Below, piece by piece: positions 15,535-26,003 of a stretch of 36,302 nucleotides of DNA. Origin of the DNA: Burkholderiales bacterium (GTDB taxonomy: Bacteria; Pseudomonadota; Gammaproteobacteria; Burkholderiales; Burkholderiaceae_C); contig JABEVE010000036.1 of the NCBI GenBank assembly GCA_013044035.1, positions 1 to 36,302 on the forward strand. The letters are read 5' to 3'. The number at the start of each line of letters is the position of its first letter. Position 1 is the first letter of the stretch. The notes under the pieces were generated by a model. It made no database searches. It saw only the letters and a list, made by a program, of their open reading frames with translations, and was not told the origin of the DNA. Both the position numbers and the translations under genes were made by a program.

Positions 15535-16476
15535 ATGAGCGTTTCCACATCCCCAGCAGTCCGATTCGAGGCCATCGTCAAACGCTATGGCGGCCGCGCC
15601 GTGGTCGATGGTGTCGATCTCGACATCGACCCGGGCGAATTCTTTGCTCTTCTCGGTGCGAATGGTGCGGGCAAAACCACGCTCATCAGCATGTTGGCCG
15701 GGCTGACGCGCGCCACCAGCGGTCGTGTTCGGGTGCTTGGGCGCGATGTCGCCATCGACCCCATCGCCACCCGCCGTCTGCTCGGCGTCGTGCCACAGGA
15801 ATTGGTGTTCGATCCTTTTTTTACCGTGCGTGAAACCTTGCGACTGCAGTCCGGCTACTTCGGCCTGGGCAAGAACGACGCCTGGATCGACGAATTGCTC
15901 CACCACCTCGGCCTCGCATCCCAGGCCGAACAAAACACCCGCACCCTGTCCGGCGGCATGAAGCGCCGCGTCATGGTGGCACAGGCGCTGGTGCACAAGC
16001 CGCCGGTCATCGTGCTCGACGAACCGACCGCGGGGGTGGACGTGGAACTGCGGCAAAGCCTGTGGGCGTTCATCACCGGCTTGAACCGCCTGGGCCACAC
16101 CGTATTGCTGACCACTCACTATCTGGAGGAGGCCCAGGCCCTGTGCAGCCGCATCGGCATGCTCAAGCTTGGCCGTCTCGTGGCGCTGGACTCCACCCAT
16201 GCCTTGCTGGCGCGCTTTGCCTCGACGCAAATGCTGTTTCGCGTTGCCACCGGCGTTTTGCCGGCGGAGCTTGCCGCGCGCTGCAAGCCGGAAGGGCGCC
16301 GCATCGTCTGCGTGGTGCGCGATGCGGCCGAGGTCGAGCACATCCTCGCCGTGCTGCGCGCTGCAAGCTGCGTGGTGGACGAGCTGGAAGTTCGCCGTGC
16401 CGACCTCGAAGACGCGTTCATGCAAGTCATGAATGGCAGCGACCATGCGGCTGAAGACCTCAGGCAAGCCGCATGA
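15535..16476 (+). CDS. yadG: ABC-2 type exporter ATPase (YadG-like)
   Basis: The 313-residue ABC ATPase has Walker A GANGAGKT (41-48), LGVVPQELVFDPFFTVRETL as the Q-loop region, signature LSGGMKRR and Walker B VIVLDEPTAGVD, then TTHYLEEAQALCSRIGML. The C-terminal 80 residues form the extra domain typical of ABC-2 (drug or polysaccharide exporter) ATPases. It is coupled to the following permease by a four-base overlap. The pair lies between mlaB and ibaG, which suggests an envelope role; the substrate is not known even for E. coli YadGH. Confidence 0.87.
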   Translation: MSVSTSPAVRFEAIVKRYGGRAVVDGVDLDIDPGEFFALLGANGAGKTTLISMLAGLTRATSGRVRVLGRDVAIDPIATRRLLGVVPQELVFDPFFTVRETLRLQSGYFGLGKNDAWIDELLHHLGLASQAEQNTRTLSGGMKRRVMVAQALVHKPPVIVLDEPTAGVDVELRQSLWAFITGLNRLGHTVLLTTHYLEEAQALCSRIGMLKLGRLVALDSTHALLARFASTQMLFRVATGVLPAELAARCKPEGRRIVCVVRDAAEVEHILAVLRAASCVVDELEVRRADLEDAFMQVMNGSDHAAEDLRQAA

Positions 16477-17228
16477 CCGGCCTGTCCACCCTGTTTCGCA
16501 AGGAGTTGCTGCGCTTCTGGAAAGTCAGCCTGCAGACCGTGGCCGCCCCTGTGCTCAGCAGCCTGCTCTACCTGCTGATCTTCTCGCACGCCATGACGTC
16601 ACACATCAAGGTTTTCGGCAGCGTGCCCTACCCCGCGTTTCTCATTCCCGGCCTGGCGATGATGAGCGTGCTGCAAAACGCGTTCGCCAACACCTCCTCG
16701 TCGCTGATCCAGTCCAAGATCACGGGCAATCTGGTCTTCGTGCTGCTGTCGCCACTCAAGTCCTGGGAACTGCTCGCCGCCTATGTCGGCGCCTCGGTGG
16801 TTCGCGGTCTGAGCGTCGGTCTCGGGCTGACCCTGGTGGCGCTGTGGTTCGTGCCATTGGAGTACCACCATCCTCTGTGGATTCTGGTGTTCGCCATACT
16901 TGGCGCGTCGATGCTGGCGTCACTCGGAATCGTTGCCGGCATCTGGGCCGAGAAGTTCGATCAGATGGCGGCGTTCCAGAATTTCATCATCGTGCCGGCC
17001 ACGTTTTTGTCGGGCGTGTTCTATTCGGTGAAAAGCTTGCCGCCGTTCTGGACGGCGGTATCGCACTTCAACCCGTTTTTCTACCTGGTTGACGGATTCC
17101 GCTACGGTTTTTTTGGCATCTCCGACATCTCGCCCTGGATCTGCCTGATCGCCGCCCTGATCGGAAACGCCGTCTGCGGCGGGCTGGCCTGGTCCTGGTT
17201 GCATCGCGGCTATAAATTGCGCAACTGA
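16473..17228 (+). CDS. yadH: ABC-2 type exporter permease (YadH-like)
   Basis: The 251-residue protein has six hydrophobic segments and ABC-2 permease features: YLLIFSHAMTSHI near the first helices, FLIPGLAMMSVLQNAFANTSSSLIQSKITGNL in the conserved cytoplasmic loop, and FIIVPATFLSGVFYSVKSLP before the last helices. It partners with the preceding ATPase. The ATG overlaps the yadG stop (ATGA). The gene is followed 46 bp later by ibaG. The substrate is unknown. Confidence 0.87.
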   Translation: MTGLSTLFRKELLRFWKVSLQTVAAPVLSSLLYLLIFSHAMTSHIKVFGSVPYPAFLIPGLAMMSVLQNAFANTSSSLIQSKITGNLVFVLLSPLKSWELLAAYVGASVVRGLSVGLGLTLVALWFVPLEYHHPLWILVFAILGASMLASLGIVAGIWAEKFDQMAAFQNFIIVPATFLSGVFYSVKSLPPFWTAVSHFNPFFYLVDGFRYGFFGISDISPWICLIAALIGNAVCGGLAWSWLHRGYKLRN

Positions 17229-17274
17229 GCTTCGCCTCGGCACTCGACGGGATTTTGCGTTTTCATCCACCATC

Positions 17275-17517
17275 ATGGCCCTGCCCACCCCCGAATATCT
17301 GCGCGAGTTGATCGCCACCGGTCTGAATTGCATCCATGTGGAGGTGCAGGGTGACGGCCAGCATTTCTATGCCACCATCGTCAGTCCCGCCTTCACCGGA
17401 AAGTCGCGCCTGGCGCGACATCGCTTGGTTTACGCCGCCCTGGGAGATCACATGCGCGCAGAAATCCATGCACTGTCCATGCGCACCGTCGCACCTGGCG
17501 AGCCCATGCCTGACTAG
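17275..17517 (+). CDS. ibaG: BolA family protein IbaG
   Basis: The 80-residue BolA-type protein has the class II KH-like fold. The conserved FTGKSRLARHRLVYAALGD includes the invariant His of the family, which ligands iron-sulfur clusters shared with monothiol glutaredoxins. IbaG (YrbA) is encoded between mlaB and murA in E. coli; here the same order is kept apart from the yadGH insertion, which supports the name. It acts in iron-sulfur or envelope stress physiology. Confidence 0.88.
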   Translation: MALPTPEYLRELIATGLNCIHVEVQGDGQHFYATIVSPAFTGKSRLARHRLVYAALGDHMRAEIHALSMRTVAPGEPMPD

Positions 17518-17602
17518 AACGCAGAACGCCTCCAGGGCGCGCCAGGGCGGCGCCTAGAATCCGCAAGTCAATCTCCGGTACGGCCGGATCACATCATTCC
17601 CC

Positions 17603-18871
17603 ATGGACAAACTTCGCATTCAGGGCGAGCGCCCGCTGCATGGCGACGTGCAGATCAGTGGCGCGAAAAACGCGGCGCTGCCGCTGATGGCGGCCAGCCT
17701 GCTCACCGATCAACCCGTGGTGTTGACCAACGCTCCCGAGCTGATGGACGTGCGCACCCTCGGGCATTTGCTCACCGGCATGGGCGCACAAGTGGCGCAA
17801 GAAGGCGCCAGCATCCGCCTGCAGGCCGACGCCATCACCGCCTGCGTCGCGCCCTACGAGCGGGTGAAAACCATGCGCGCCAGCGTGCTGGTGCTGGGGC
17901 CGCTGGTGGCGCGCTTCGGTCAAGCCCGCGTCAGCTTGCCCGGAGGCTGCGCCATCGGCGCACGGCCGGTGGATCAGCACATCAAGGGCTTGCAGCAGCT
18001 CGGTGCCGAGGTGCATGTGGAGCATGGCGACATCGTCGCCAGCGTGCCGCGCGGGCGCCTGAAGGGCGCGCGCATCAGCACCGACATGATTACCGTCACC
18101 GGCACCGAGAACCTGATGATGGCCGCCTGCCTTGCCGAGGGTGAATCGGTCATCGAGAACGCTGCGCAGGAGCCCGAGGTGGCCGATCTGGCGGCGATGC
18201 TGCAGAAGATGGGCGCGCGCATCGACGGCGCTGGAACCTCGCGTGTTCGTATTCAGGGCGTCGACCGCCTGCACGGGGCCGAGCATGCCATCGTCCCCGA
18301 CCGCATCGAGGCTGGCACGTTCCTCTGCGCGGCGGTGGCTACGCGTGGCGATGTCACGTTGCGCGGTTGTGTGCCCGAACATCTGGACAGCCTGCTCGAT
18401 AAATTGCGCGAAGCCGGAGCCACGCTGACCAGCGGTGCTGACTGGATTCGCGTGCAGGCCGACGCCATGCCCGGCGGCCGCGCCCGCGCGGTGTCCGCAC
18501 GCACCTCCGAATACCCCGGTTTCGCCACCGACATGCAAGCCCAGTTCATGGCCGTGAACTGCCTGGCGCAAGGTGCGGCACATCTGACGGAAACCATTTT
18601 CGAAAACCGTTTCATGCATGTGCAGGAACTGGTGCGCCTGGGCGCGACGATCGCCATCGAGGGCAATACCTGTGTGGTTCAGGGCGTCAAGCGCTTGTCG
18701 GGGGCCACCGTCATGGCCACCGATCTGCGTGCGTCTGCCGGGCTCGTGATTGCCGGGCTGGCAGCCGAAGGCGAAACCCTGGTGGAGCGCATCTATCACC
18801 TCGACCGCGGCTATGCCGGCATGGAGCACAAGCTCGCAGCGCTCGGTGCCAACATCGCGCGGGTGCGCTGA
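17603..18871 (+). CDS. murA: UDP-N-acetylglucosamine 1-carboxyvinyltransferase
   Basis: The 422-residue MurA catalyses the first committed step of peptidoglycan synthesis, transfer of enolpyruvate from PEP to UDP-GlcNAc in the cytoplasm. The substrate-binding KNAALP (Lys-22, Asn-23) and the active-site loop GGCAIGARP with the catalytic, fosfomycin-target Cys-116 are intact. The late motif [12 protein letters not shown] is also present. Length equals the family norm. It starts 85 bp after ibaG; a TAGAAT at 17555-17560 could be a -10 element, but no good -35 precedes it. It is followed by hisG after 88 bp. Confidence 0.96.
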   Translation: MDKLRIQGERPLHGDVQISGAKNAALPLMAASLLTDQPVVLTNAPELMDVRTLGHLLTGMGAQVAQEGASIRLQADAITACVAPYERVKTMRASVLVLGPLVARFGQARVSLPGGCAIGARPVDQHIKGLQQLGAEVHVEHGDIVASVPRGRLKGARISTDMITVTGTENLMMAACLAEGESVIENAAQEPEVADLAAMLQKMGARIDGAGTSRVRIQGVDRLHGAEHAIVPDRIEAGTFLCAAVATRGDVTLRGCVPEHLDSLLDKLREAGATLTSGADWIRVQADAMPGGRARAVSARTSEYPGFATDMQAQFMAVNCLAQGAAHLTETIFENRFMHVQELVRLGATIAIEGNTCVVQGVKRLSGATVMATDLRASAGLVIAGLAAEGETLVERIYHLDRGYAGMEHKLAALGANIARVR

Positions 18872-18959
18872 GCTGGCCCCAATCGACCTCGCCGCAGCCG
18901 ACCTCGCCGATCACCCCGCATCCTGCGAGCTTCCACGCATTCGGTCATCTCTCCCCAAT

Positions 18960-19628
18960 ATGCTCACACTCGCGCTATCCAAAGGCCGTATCTTCGACGA
19001 CACTCTGCCGCTGCTGGCACGAGCCGGCATTAGCGTGGTGGAGGATCCTGAAACCACGCGCAAACTCATTCTGCAGTCCAACCGGCCCGACCTGCGCGTG
19101 GTGCTGGTGCGAGCCAGCGATGTGCCCACCTATGTGCGCTATGGCGGCGCCGATTTGGGCGTGGCCGGGCTCGACGTGCTGCTCGAAGCCGACGCCACGC
19201 TCGGTGGCGATGGCCTGTACCGCCCGGTGGATCTCGGCATCGCCCGCTGCCGCCTCAGCGTCGCCACACCGCAGGGTTTCGATTACGCCCACGCCGTGCG
19301 CCAGGGTGCGCGCCTGCGCGTGGCCACCAAGTATGTGCATCTGGCGCGCGAACATTTCGCCGCCAAAGGGGTGCATGTCGATCTCGTCAAGCTATATGGC
19401 TCGATGGAACTCGCGCCCCTCATCGGCCTGGCCGACGCCATCGTCGACCTCGTCTCCAGCGGCGGCACGCTCAAGGCCAACGGCCTGATCGAGGTCGAAG
19501 CCATCATGGACATCTCCGCTCGACTCATCGTCAACCAGGCCGCGTTCAAGACCAAGACCGCCACACTCAAACCTTTGGTCGACAACCTGCGTGCCGCCGC
19601 AGCATCCAACGTATCCATACCTGCATGA
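18960..19628 (+). CDS. hisG: ATP phosphoribosyltransferase, short form
   Basis: The 222-residue enzyme catalyses the first step of histidine synthesis, condensing ATP with [37 protein letters not shown] and the PRPP loop [18 protein letters not shown] mark the HisG family. The length shows the short form, which lacks the C-terminal regulatory ACT-like domain (long form about 300 residues) and normally needs HisZ for activity and histidine feedback. No hisZ is in this window. The start at 18960 fits the family N-terminus. Its stop overlaps the hisD start (ATGA). Confidence 0.95.
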   Translation: MLTLALSKGRIFDDTLPLLARAGISVVEDPETTRKLILQSNRPDLRVVLVRASDVPTYVRYGGADLGVAGLDVLLEADATLGGDGLYRPVDLGIARCRLSVATPQGFDYAHAVRQGARLRVATKYVHLAREHFAAKGVHVDLVKLYGSMELAPLIGLADAIVDLVSSGGTLKANGLIEVEAIMDISARLIVNQAAFKTKTATLKPLVDNLRAAAASNVSIPA

Positions 19629-20965
19629 ACGCATCCGCTTCCGACTTGCTGTTGCGGCGTCTCGACACCGCGAGCCCTGACTTCGAGACGCAGTACGCCC
19701 AGCTCTTCGCCCGCATGGCTGAAGAGAATGCCGGGATCGACGCTCGTGCCGCCGACATCCTGGCCGACGTGCGCCAGCGCGGCGATGCTGCTGTGCTCGA
19801 TTGCACGCGCCGTCTCGATCAGTTCGACGCGCCGAACATGGCCGCGCTCGAAATCTCGCAGGCTGAACTGCGCGCCGCGCTGATGCACATTCCCGCTGAG
19901 CAGCGCAGCGCCCTGGAACAAGCCGCTGAGCGTGTGCGCGACTACCACCAGCGCCAAATGCTGCAGGTTGGCCAAAGCTGGGAGTATGTCGATGCCGACG
20001 GTACGCTGCTGGGCCAGAAGGTCACGCCGCTGGAGCGAGTGGGCATCTACGTGCCGGGCGGCAAGGCGGCTTATCCATCATCGGTCCTGATGAACGCCAT
20101 TCCCGCCCATGTTGCCGGCGTGCCGGAAATCATCATGGTCGTGCCCACACCGGGCGGCGAGCGCAATCCGCTGGTGCTGGCAGCAGCGGCCGTGGCCGGG
20201 GTTGGCCGGGCGTTCGCCATCGGCGGCGCGCAGGCGGTTGGCGCCCTGGCTTACGGAACGGCCACCGTACCCAAAGTGGACAAGATCACCGGTCCCGGCA
20301 ATGCCTATGTGGCTGCGGCCAAGCGTCGCGTGTTCGGCGTCTGCGGCATCGACATGATTGCCGGGCCTTCGGAAATCCTGGTCATCGCCGATGGCACCAC
20401 CCCGCCGGAATGGGTGGCGATGGATTTGTTTTCCCAGGCTGAGCATGACGAATTGGCGCAAAGCATTCTGCTATGCCCGGACGCGGCCTATCTCGATGCG
20501 GTCGCCGGCGAAATCCGCCGCCTGCTGCCACAGATGAGCCGCCGCGACATCATCGCCGCATCGCTATCGGGCCGCGGCGCTCTCATTCAGGTGCGCAACT
20601 TCGACGAGGCTTGCGAACTGGCCGACCGCATCGCTCCCGAGCACCTGGAAGTGTCGGCCGCAGCACCGCATGCCATTGCTGCACGGTTGCGCCATGCCGG
20701 CGCCATATTCCTCGGCGCCTACACCTCCGAGTCGCTCGGCGACTACTGCGCCGGTCCCAACCATGTGCTGCCCACCTCAGGCACGGCTCGTTTCTCCTCG
20801 CCGCTCGGGGTGTACGACTTCATCAAGCGCACCAGCATCATCGAGGTCAGCCATGCCGGCGCGCAGCGCCTGGGCCGCATTGCCTCCGTGCTCGCGCACG
20901 GCGAGCGACTGCAGGCGCATGCGCTGGCTGCCGAAATGCGCCTCGATCACGAGCGCAAGGGCTAG
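19625..20965 (+). CDS. hisD: Histidinol dehydrogenase
   Basis: The 446-residue zinc enzyme oxidises L-histidinol to L-histidine in two NAD-dependent steps. Diagnostic segments include [20 protein letters not shown], the [12 protein letters not shown] motif, [24 protein letters not shown] (Glu/His at the active site) and the late APEHLEV. The length is usual for HisD. It is coupled to hisG by a four-base overlap and precedes hisC by 20 bp. Confidence 0.96.
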   Translation: MNASASDLLLRRLDTASPDFETQYAQLFARMAEENAGIDARAADILADVRQRGDAAVLDCTRRLDQFDAPNMAALEISQAELRAALMHIPAEQRSALEQAAERVRDYHQRQMLQVGQSWEYVDADGTLLGQKVTPLERVGIYVPGGKAAYPSSVLMNAIPAHVAGVPEIIMVVPTPGGERNPLVLAAAAVAGVGRAFAIGGAQAVGALAYGTATVPKVDKITGPGNAYVAAAKRRVFGVCGIDMIAGPSEILVIADGTTPPEWVAMDLFSQAEHDELAQSILLCPDAAYLDAVAGEIRRLLPQMSRRDIIAASLSGRGALIQVRNFDEACELADRIAPEHLEVSAAAPHAIAARLRHAGAIFLGAYTSESLGDYCAGPNHVLPTSGTARFSSPLGVYDFIKRTSIIEVSHAGAQRLGRIASVLAHGERLQAHALAAEMRLDHERKG

Positions 20966-20985
20966 GGGCAACGAGGTCGCGAACC

Positions 20986-22101
20986 ATGAGCCAATACTGG
21001 AGCGAAGTCGTGCACGGCCTCACGCCCTATGTGCCGGGCGAGCAACCGAAGATTGCAGGCCTGATCAAACTCAATACCAATGAGTGCCCCTATGGCCCGA
21101 GCATGCGCGTGCTGCAGGCTATCCGCGAAGCGGCAAGCGAGGATCTGCGGCTGTACCCCGATCCCGAGGCGCGGGCGCTGAAGGAGGCCATCGCCGCCCA
21201 TCATGGCCTGCAGGCCGAGCAGGTGTTCGTCGGCAACGGCTCCGACGAAGTGCTGGCCCATGTGTTTCAGGCATTGCTCAAGCACGACGCACCGCTGCTC
21301 ATGCCTGACATCAGTTACAGCTTTTATCCAGTCTATGCCCGGCTGTACGGCCTGGTCACGCGCCAGCTGCCTTTGCGCGAGAACTTCGGCATCGGCATCG
21401 ACGACTATGTGCAAGCCGGGCGCGCCGGTCGTGCAGGCGGCATCATCATCCCCAACCCCAACGCGCCCACCGGCATGGCCCTGTCCCTGACCGATGTCGA
21501 GCGCCTGCTCGCAGGTTCGCGCAACATTGTGGTGGTGATCGACGAAGCCTATGTCGATTTTGGCGCGCAGACCGCAGCCACGCTGATCGACCGCTATCCC
21601 AACCTGCTGGTGGTGCGCACCTTGTCGAAGGCCCGCGCCTTGGCTGGCTTGCGCGTGGGGTATGCGCTCGGCCATGTCGATCTGATCCAGGCCCTGGTGC
21701 GGGTGAAAGACAGCTTCAATTCCTACCCTCTGGACCGGCTTGCGATTGCCGGCGGTGTGGCGGCGATGCAGGACGAAGCTTGGTTCGAGCGTACCCGCTC
21801 GCTTGTCATCGCCAGCCGCGACACGCTCGTTCGCGGCCTGGAGCAGCATGGCTTCGAGGTGCTGCCTTCTGCCGCCAATTTCGTCTTCGCGCGCCACCCG
21901 CGGCATGGTGGTGCGGAACTGGCCGCCAGACTGCGCGAACTGCGCATTCTGGTGCGCCATTTTCGCCAGCCCGAGCGCATCGCGCCTTTCCTGCGCATCA
22001 CCGTCGGCACCGAGGCGCAATGCCAGGCCCTGCTGCAGGCGCTGGATGACCTGCAGCTGCCGGCCACCCGCGCTTCGGTAACATCGCAACATACCGCTTG
22101 A
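20986..22101 (+). CDS. hisC: Histidinol-phosphate aminotransferase
   Basis: The 371-residue PLP-dependent class I/II aminotransferase converts imidazole-acetol phosphate to histidinol phosphate. [11 protein letters not shown] at the N-terminus is the HisC substrate-binding region. NAPTG (Asn-160), DEAYVDF (Asp-186, Tyr-189) and [14 protein letters not shown] (PLP-binding Lys-215) are intact. The start at 20986 matches the family N-terminus; the frame is open further upstream only because hisD has no stops in it. Confidence 0.95.
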   Translation: MSQYWSEVVHGLTPYVPGEQPKIAGLIKLNTNECPYGPSMRVLQAIREAASEDLRLYPDPEARALKEAIAAHHGLQAEQVFVGNGSDEVLAHVFQALLKHDAPLLMPDISYSFYPVYARLYGLVTRQLPLRENFGIGIDDYVQAGRAGRAGGIIIPNPNAPTGMALSLTDVERLLAGSRNIVVVIDEAYVDFGAQTAATLIDRYPNLLVVRTLSKARALAGLRVGYALGHVDLIQALVRVKDSFNSYPLDRLAIAGGVAAMQDEAWFERTRSLVIASRDTLVRGLEQHGFEVLPSAANFVFARHPRHGGAELAARLRELRILVRHFRQPERIAPFLRITVGTEAQCQALLQALDDLQLPATRASVTSQHTA

Positions 22102-22146
22102 TCGGCGGTTCCATGACAACCAACCCGGTTCTTCCAGCTTCCAAGC

Positions 22147-22734
22147 ATGCGCACCGCCCAGGTCACTCGCCAAACCGCTGAAACCCGCATCAGCGTCGAC
22201 CTCAATCTCGACGGCAGTGGTGTGTCCAAGCTTGCGACCGGCATCGGTTTTTTCGACCACATGCTCGACCAGATCGCGCGCCATGGCCTGGTCGATCTCA
22301 GCGTGCAGGCCGAGGGCGATCTGCACATCGACGGTCATCACACCGTGGAGGACGTTGGCATCACCATCGGCCAGGCGCTGGCCAAGGCCATCGGCGACAA
22401 GAAGGGCGTGCGCCGCTACGGCCACGCCTATGTGCCGCTGGACGAAGCGCTGTCGCGCGTGGTGATCGATTTTTCCGGTCGCCCGGGCCTGGAGTGGCAT
22501 GTGCCCTTTACACGCGCCATGGTGGGCGAGTTCGATGTCGATCTTGCGCACGAATTTTTCCAGGGTCTGGTCAACCACGCCTTTGTCTCCTTGCATGTCG
22601 ACAACCTGCGCGGCGAAAACGCGCATCACCAGTGCGAAACCGTGTTCAAGGCATTTGGCCGCGCACTGCGTGCGGCGGCTGAAATCGACCCGCGCATGGG
22701 CCAGACCGTTCCTTCGACCAAGGGCTCGCTGTGA
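22147..22734 (+). CDS. hisB: Imidazoleglycerol-phosphate dehydratase
   Basis: The 195-residue protein is the monofunctional dehydratase, without the HisN-type phosphatase domain fused in E. coli HisB. Metal-binding motifs are intact: [30 protein letters not shown] (HHxxED) and the second cluster [18 protein letters not shown]. Histidinol-phosphate phosphatase must therefore be encoded elsewhere. The 45-bp gap after hisC has no strong ribosome site. Confidence 0.96.
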   Translation: MRTAQVTRQTAETRISVDLNLDGSGVSKLATGIGFFDHMLDQIARHGLVDLSVQAEGDLHIDGHHTVEDVGITIGQALAKAIGDKKGVRRYGHAYVPLDEALSRVVIDFSGRPGLEWHVPFTRAMVGEFDVDLAHEFFQGLVNHAFVSLHVDNLRGENAHHQCETVFKAFGRALRAAAEIDPRMGQTVPSTKGSL

Positions 22735-22803
22735 CCAAGTCCGCGGTGTGGATTCTCCGCGCCTGATTCGCCACGTCACACCACCGCTCCTTCCGACGTC
22801 CGC

Positions 22804-23475
22804 ATGAAAACGGTCGCCATCGTCGATTACGGCATGGGCAATCTGCGCTCCGTGTCGCAAGCCGTGCAGCATGTCGCCAAGGGCCTGCCGTGGCAGGTGA
22901 TCGTGACATCCGACGCGCAGTTGGTGCGCGATGCCGACCGCATCGTGCTGCCCGGTCAGGGCGCCATGCCGGACTGTATGCGTGAATTGCGCGATTCAGG
23001 CCTGCAGGCACCGGTGCTTGAAGCTGCCGGGGTGCAGGCGCGCAGTGGCAAGCCACTTTTTGGCGTCTGCGTTGGTATGCAGATGTTGCTCGATCGCAGC
23101 GAGGAAGGTCCGACACAAGGTCTGGGGCTGCTCGCCGGTGCAGTTTGCCGCTTTCAACTCGCTGGCCAGCATCAGCCCGATGGCAGTCGCTATAAAGTGC
23201 CGCACATGGGCTGGAACGCGGTGTATCCGGTGGCGCACGACGGCCGAATCCATCCTTTGTGGGCAGGCGTGGGCGATGGTGCAGCGTTCTACTTCGTCCA
23301 TAGTTTCTACGCCCAGCCGACATCGGAGCGCAGTATCGCGGGCCGCTCAGAGTACGGTGTGACCTTTGCCAGCGCCATCGCGCGCGATGCGATTTTCGCC
23401 ACCCAGTTCCACCCTGAAAAAAGCGCTGCGGCAGGCCTTGCGCTCTACCGCAATTTCCTCGACTGGAATCCCTGA
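22804..23475 (+). CDS. hisH: Imidazole glycerol phosphate synthase, glutaminase subunit
   Basis: The 223-residue class I glutamine amidotransferase supplies ammonia to HisF. The nucleophile lies in [11 protein letters not shown] (Cys-89) and the His-Glu pair in QFHPEKS (His-203, Glu-205). GNLRSV at the N-terminus and PHMGWN are HisH-specific. It forms a heterodimer with HisF, whose gene is two positions downstream. The gap from hisB is 69 bp and that to hisA is 46 bp. Confidence 0.96.
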   Translation: MKTVAIVDYGMGNLRSVSQAVQHVAKGLPWQVIVTSDAQLVRDADRIVLPGQGAMPDCMRELRDSGLQAPVLEAAGVQARSGKPLFGVCVGMQMLLDRSEEGPTQGLGLLAGAVCRFQLAGQHQPDGSRYKVPHMGWNAVYPVAHDGRIHPLWAGVGDGAAFYFVHSFYAQPTSERSIAGRSEYGVTFASAIARDAIFATQFHPEKSAAAGLALYRNFLDWNP

Positions 23476-23521
23476 GCCGCTTGCCCGGCAGGATGTCCCG
23501 AACCTGTTGTCGACCCGTCCC

Positions 23522-24271
23522 ATGTTGCTGATTCCCGCGATCGATCTCAAGAACGGCCAGTGCGTTCGCCTGGAGCAAGGCGCAATGCAGGCCGCCACCG
23601 TGTTTTCCAACGAGCCGGCCGCCATGGCCCGGCATTGGGTGGAGCAGGGCGCGCAGCGCCTGCATCTGGTGGACCTCAACGGCGCCTTCGCCGGCAAGCC
23701 CGAAAACGAGCCGGCCATCCGCGCCATCCTGCACGAGGTCGGCGAGGACGTTCCCGTGCAACTCGGCGGTGGCATCCGCGATCTGGAAACCATCGAGCGC
23801 TACCTGGACGATGGCCTGAGCTACGTCATCATCGGGACCGCCGCGGTCAAGAACCCGGGCTTTTTGAAGGAGGCATGCAGCGCCTTCGGCGGCCACATCA
23901 TCGTCGGCCTGGACGCACGCGACGGCAAGGTCGCTACCGATGGCTGGAGCAAGCTCACCGGCCATGAGGTGGTCGATCTGGCGCGCAAGTTCGAGGACTA
24001 CGGCGTCGAGGGTGTGATCTACACCGACATCGGCCGCGACGGCATGCTCACAGGCCTGAACATCGACGCCACCGTGCGCCTGGCCGAGGCCCTGTCCATT
24101 CCGGTCATCGCCTCCGGCGGCCTGGCCGGCATGGCCGATGTCGAACGCCTCATCGCCGTGGAGAGCAGCGGGGTCGAGGGTGTGATTTGTGGCCGCGCCA
24201 TCTACACCGGCGCGCTCGACTTCAAAACCGCACAGCGGCGCGTCGAGGCCGCGGCGGCTGGTTCGATCTGA
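23522..24271 (+). CDS. hisA: ProFAR isomerase
   Basis: The 249-residue (beta-alpha)8 barrel isomerises ProFAR to PRFAR. The catalytic Asp pair is visible in the first strand ([14 protein letters not shown], Asp-8) and mid-barrel ([12 protein letters not shown]). The phosphate-binding loops QLGGGIRD and IASGGLAG are also intact. The start at 23522 is the family start; an in-frame upstream extension lies within hisH. Confidence 0.96.
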   Translation: MLLIPAIDLKNGQCVRLEQGAMQAATVFSNEPAAMARHWVEQGAQRLHLVDLNGAFAGKPENEPAIRAILHEVGEDVPVQLGGGIRDLETIERYLDDGLSYVIIGTAAVKNPGFLKEACSAFGGHIIVGLDARDGKVATDGWSKLTGHEVVDLARKFEDYGVEGVIYTDIGRDGMLTGLNIDATVRLAEALSIPVIASGGLAGMADVERLIAVESSGVEGVICGRAIYTGALDFKTAQRRVEAAAAGSI

Positions 24272-24316
24272 TCGCAGCAGATCCCAACGTCCGTCTCTTT
24301 CACGTTGTTCAAGTCC

Positions 24317-25102
24317 ATGCTCTTCAAACGCATCATCCCCTGCATGGACGTGACCGGTGGCCGCGTGGTCAAGGGCGTGAACTTCGTCGGTCTGCGCGAC
24401 GCCGGTGATCCGGTGCAGATTGCCGCGCGCTACAACGACCAGGGCGCCGACGAACTCACCTTCCTCGACATCACCGCCACGTCCGACGGCCGCGACCTGC
24501 TGCTGCACATGATCGAGGCGGTGGCGTCGCAGGTGTTCATTCCGCTCACGGTGGGCGGTGGCGTGCGCACGGTGGACGACGTGCGCCGTCTGCTCAACGC
24601 TGGCGCTGACAAGGTCAGCTTCAATTCGGCCGCAGTCGCCACCCCGCAGGTGATTGCCGACGCTGCCGCCAAATATGGGGCGCAATGCATTGTTGTCGCC
24701 ATCGATGCCAAGCGCCGCGCCGGCGACGACTTCGCTGCCCGAGGCGTCGGTTGGGACGTCTACACCCATGGCGGTCGCCGTAACACCGGTCTTGACGCGA
24801 TCGACTGGGCCTGCCGCATGGCCACAGCCGGGGCCGGAGAAATTCTGCTCACCAGCATGGACCGCGACGGCACCAAGGTCGGCTTCGATCTTGACCTGAC
24901 CTGTGCCGTGGCCGACGCCGTCCCGGTGCCCGTCATCGCCTCGGGTGGCGTGGGCGGGCTGCAGGACCTCGCGAACGGCATCACCCTGGGGCATGCCGAC
25001 GCCGTGCTGGCTGCGAGCATCTTCCACTACGGCCAGCACACCGTCGGCGAGGCCAAGCGATTCATGGCTGGCTTGGGTATCCCCATGCGTGTGGACGCAT
25101 GA
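24317..25102 (+). CDS. hisF: Imidazole glycerol phosphate synthase, cyclase subunit
   Basis: The 261-residue barrel starts with the family N-terminus [12 protein letters not shown] (Asp-11 catalytic) and continues with [10 protein letters not shown] and [24 protein letters not shown] holds the second catalytic Asp region, followed by GGVGGLQDL for phosphate binding. It closes the imidazole ring using ammonia channelled from HisH, releasing AICAR to purine synthesis. An in-frame TTG 12 bases upstream is less likely as start. It is followed by hisI after 42 bp. Confidence 0.96.
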   Translation: MLFKRIIPCMDVTGGRVVKGVNFVGLRDAGDPVQIAARYNDQGADELTFLDITATSDGRDLLLHMIEAVASQVFIPLTVGGGVRTVDDVRRLLNAGADKVSFNSAAVATPQVIADAAAKYGAQCIVVAIDAKRRAGDDFAARGVGWDVYTHGGRRNTGLDAIDWACRMATAGAGEILLTSMDRDGTKVGFDLDLTCAVADAVPVPVIASGGVGGLQDLANGITLGHADAVLAASIFHYGQHTVGEAKRFMAGLGIPMRVDA

Positions 25103-25144
25103 TGAAGGCACAGGCCAACCCTGCAGCATGAGGTACAGCAAGCC

Positions 25145-25564
25145 ATGGCGCTGCGCGATGACTACACTTCTGCCATGAATTGGCTCGACGAGATTTGCTG
25201 GGACGACAGCGGCCTGGTACCCGCCATTGCGCAGGAAGCGGGTAGCAAGGACATTCTCATGGTGGCCTGGATGAACCGACAGGCACTGCAACGCACGTTG
25301 GAGGTCGGCGAGGCGGTGTATTGGTCGCGCTCGCGCAAGCGCCTGTGGCACAAGGGTGAGGTTTCCGGCCATGTGCAGAAAGTTGAATCCATCCGGCTCG
25401 ATTGCGATGGTGACGTAGTGCTGTTGACGGTACGCCAGCTCGGCCACGACCCCGGCATTGCCTGCCATACCGGACGCCATTCCTGTTTTTTCCGTGAGTT
25501 GCGCCACGGTGAATGGGTCACGCTTGATCCCGTGCTGAAAGATCCCGGGCTGATCTACACATGA
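25145..25564 (+). CDS. hisI: Phosphoribosyl-AMP cyclohydrolase
   Basis: The 139-residue, metal-dependent enzyme opens the purine ring of PR-AMP. Family motifs are [29 protein letters not shown], the metal-binding DCDGDVVLL and [10 protein letters not shown]. It is the separate HisI form, not fused to HisE as in E. coli. The start at 25145 has GAGGT upstream; ATG 25175 is possible but lacks a ribosome site. The stop overlaps the hisE start. Confidence 0.94.
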   Translation: MALRDDYTSAMNWLDEICWDDSGLVPAIAQEAGSKDILMVAWMNRQALQRTLEVGEAVYWSRSRKRLWHKGEVSGHVQKVESIRLDCDGDVVLLTVRQLGHDPGIACHTGRHSCFFRELRHGEWVTLDPVLKDPGLIYT

Positions 25565-25923
25565 AGCGATCTTCGCCAGCGCCCTACACGTCGAACTGCG
25601 ATGTGCTCGACCGGCTCGCCGCCGTGATCGAAGACCGCAAACAGGCCGATCCAGCCTCCTCCTACGTGGCACGCCTTTTCGCCAAGGGCGACGATGCCAT
25701 GCTCAAGAAGGTTGGCGAAGAAGCCACCGAATTCGTCCTCGCGGCCAAGGGCGGAGTGCGCCAGTCCATCGTCTATGAGGCGGCCGATTTATGGTTTCAC
25801 AGCCTTGTGGCCTTGGCCCATTACGGTATTTCGCCACGAGAGGTCCTGGACGAATTGGCGCGGCGCGAAGGCCTGTCGGGTATCGAGGAATTCACGCGAC
25901 GCACCGCGCCGCCACCGAAGTAG
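25561..25923 (+). CDS. hisE: Phosphoribosyl-ATP pyrophosphatase
   Basis: The 120-residue MazG-like all-alpha enzyme hydrolyses PR-ATP to PR-AMP. Motifs [31 protein letters not shown] and [16 protein letters not shown] carry the acidic residues for magnesium. It is translationally coupled to hisI and ends the his gene series. The 80 bp to the next gene contain no clear terminator, so the HIT and tat genes may be co-transcribed. Confidence 0.95.
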   Translation: MKRSSPAPYTSNCDVLDRLAAVIEDRKQADPASSYVARLFAKGDDAMLKKVGEEATEFVLAAKGGVRQSIVYEAADLWFHSLVALAHYGISPREVLDELARREGLSGIEEFTRRTAPPPK

Positions 25924-26003
25924 CCAAGCTTGACAGAAGCGCGTCGTGAGCGCCTCATGCAAGCTGCATCCAAATCCTGATTGACCTCGTACAGTTCATC
26001 AAC

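Noticed and set aside
20473-20985. N-terminal extension of hisC into hisD
   Set aside because: The extension is Arg/His-rich frame-shadow sequence; the HisC family start is at 20986.
20962-22872. Long minus-strand open frame over hisC and hisB
   Set aside because: It is an antisense shadow of conserved genes, with no recognisable motif.
22646-25672. Open frame of about 1000 codons on the minus strand, antisense to hisB-hisE
   Set aside because: It mirrors highly conserved his genes in high-GC sequence; the translation is low in hydrophobic order, rich in His/Arg/Gly, and resembles no family.
25930-25958. TTGACA (25930-25935) as a promoter for the HIT and tat genes
   Set aside because: The -35 is perfect, but no acceptable -10 element lies 16-18 bp downstream.
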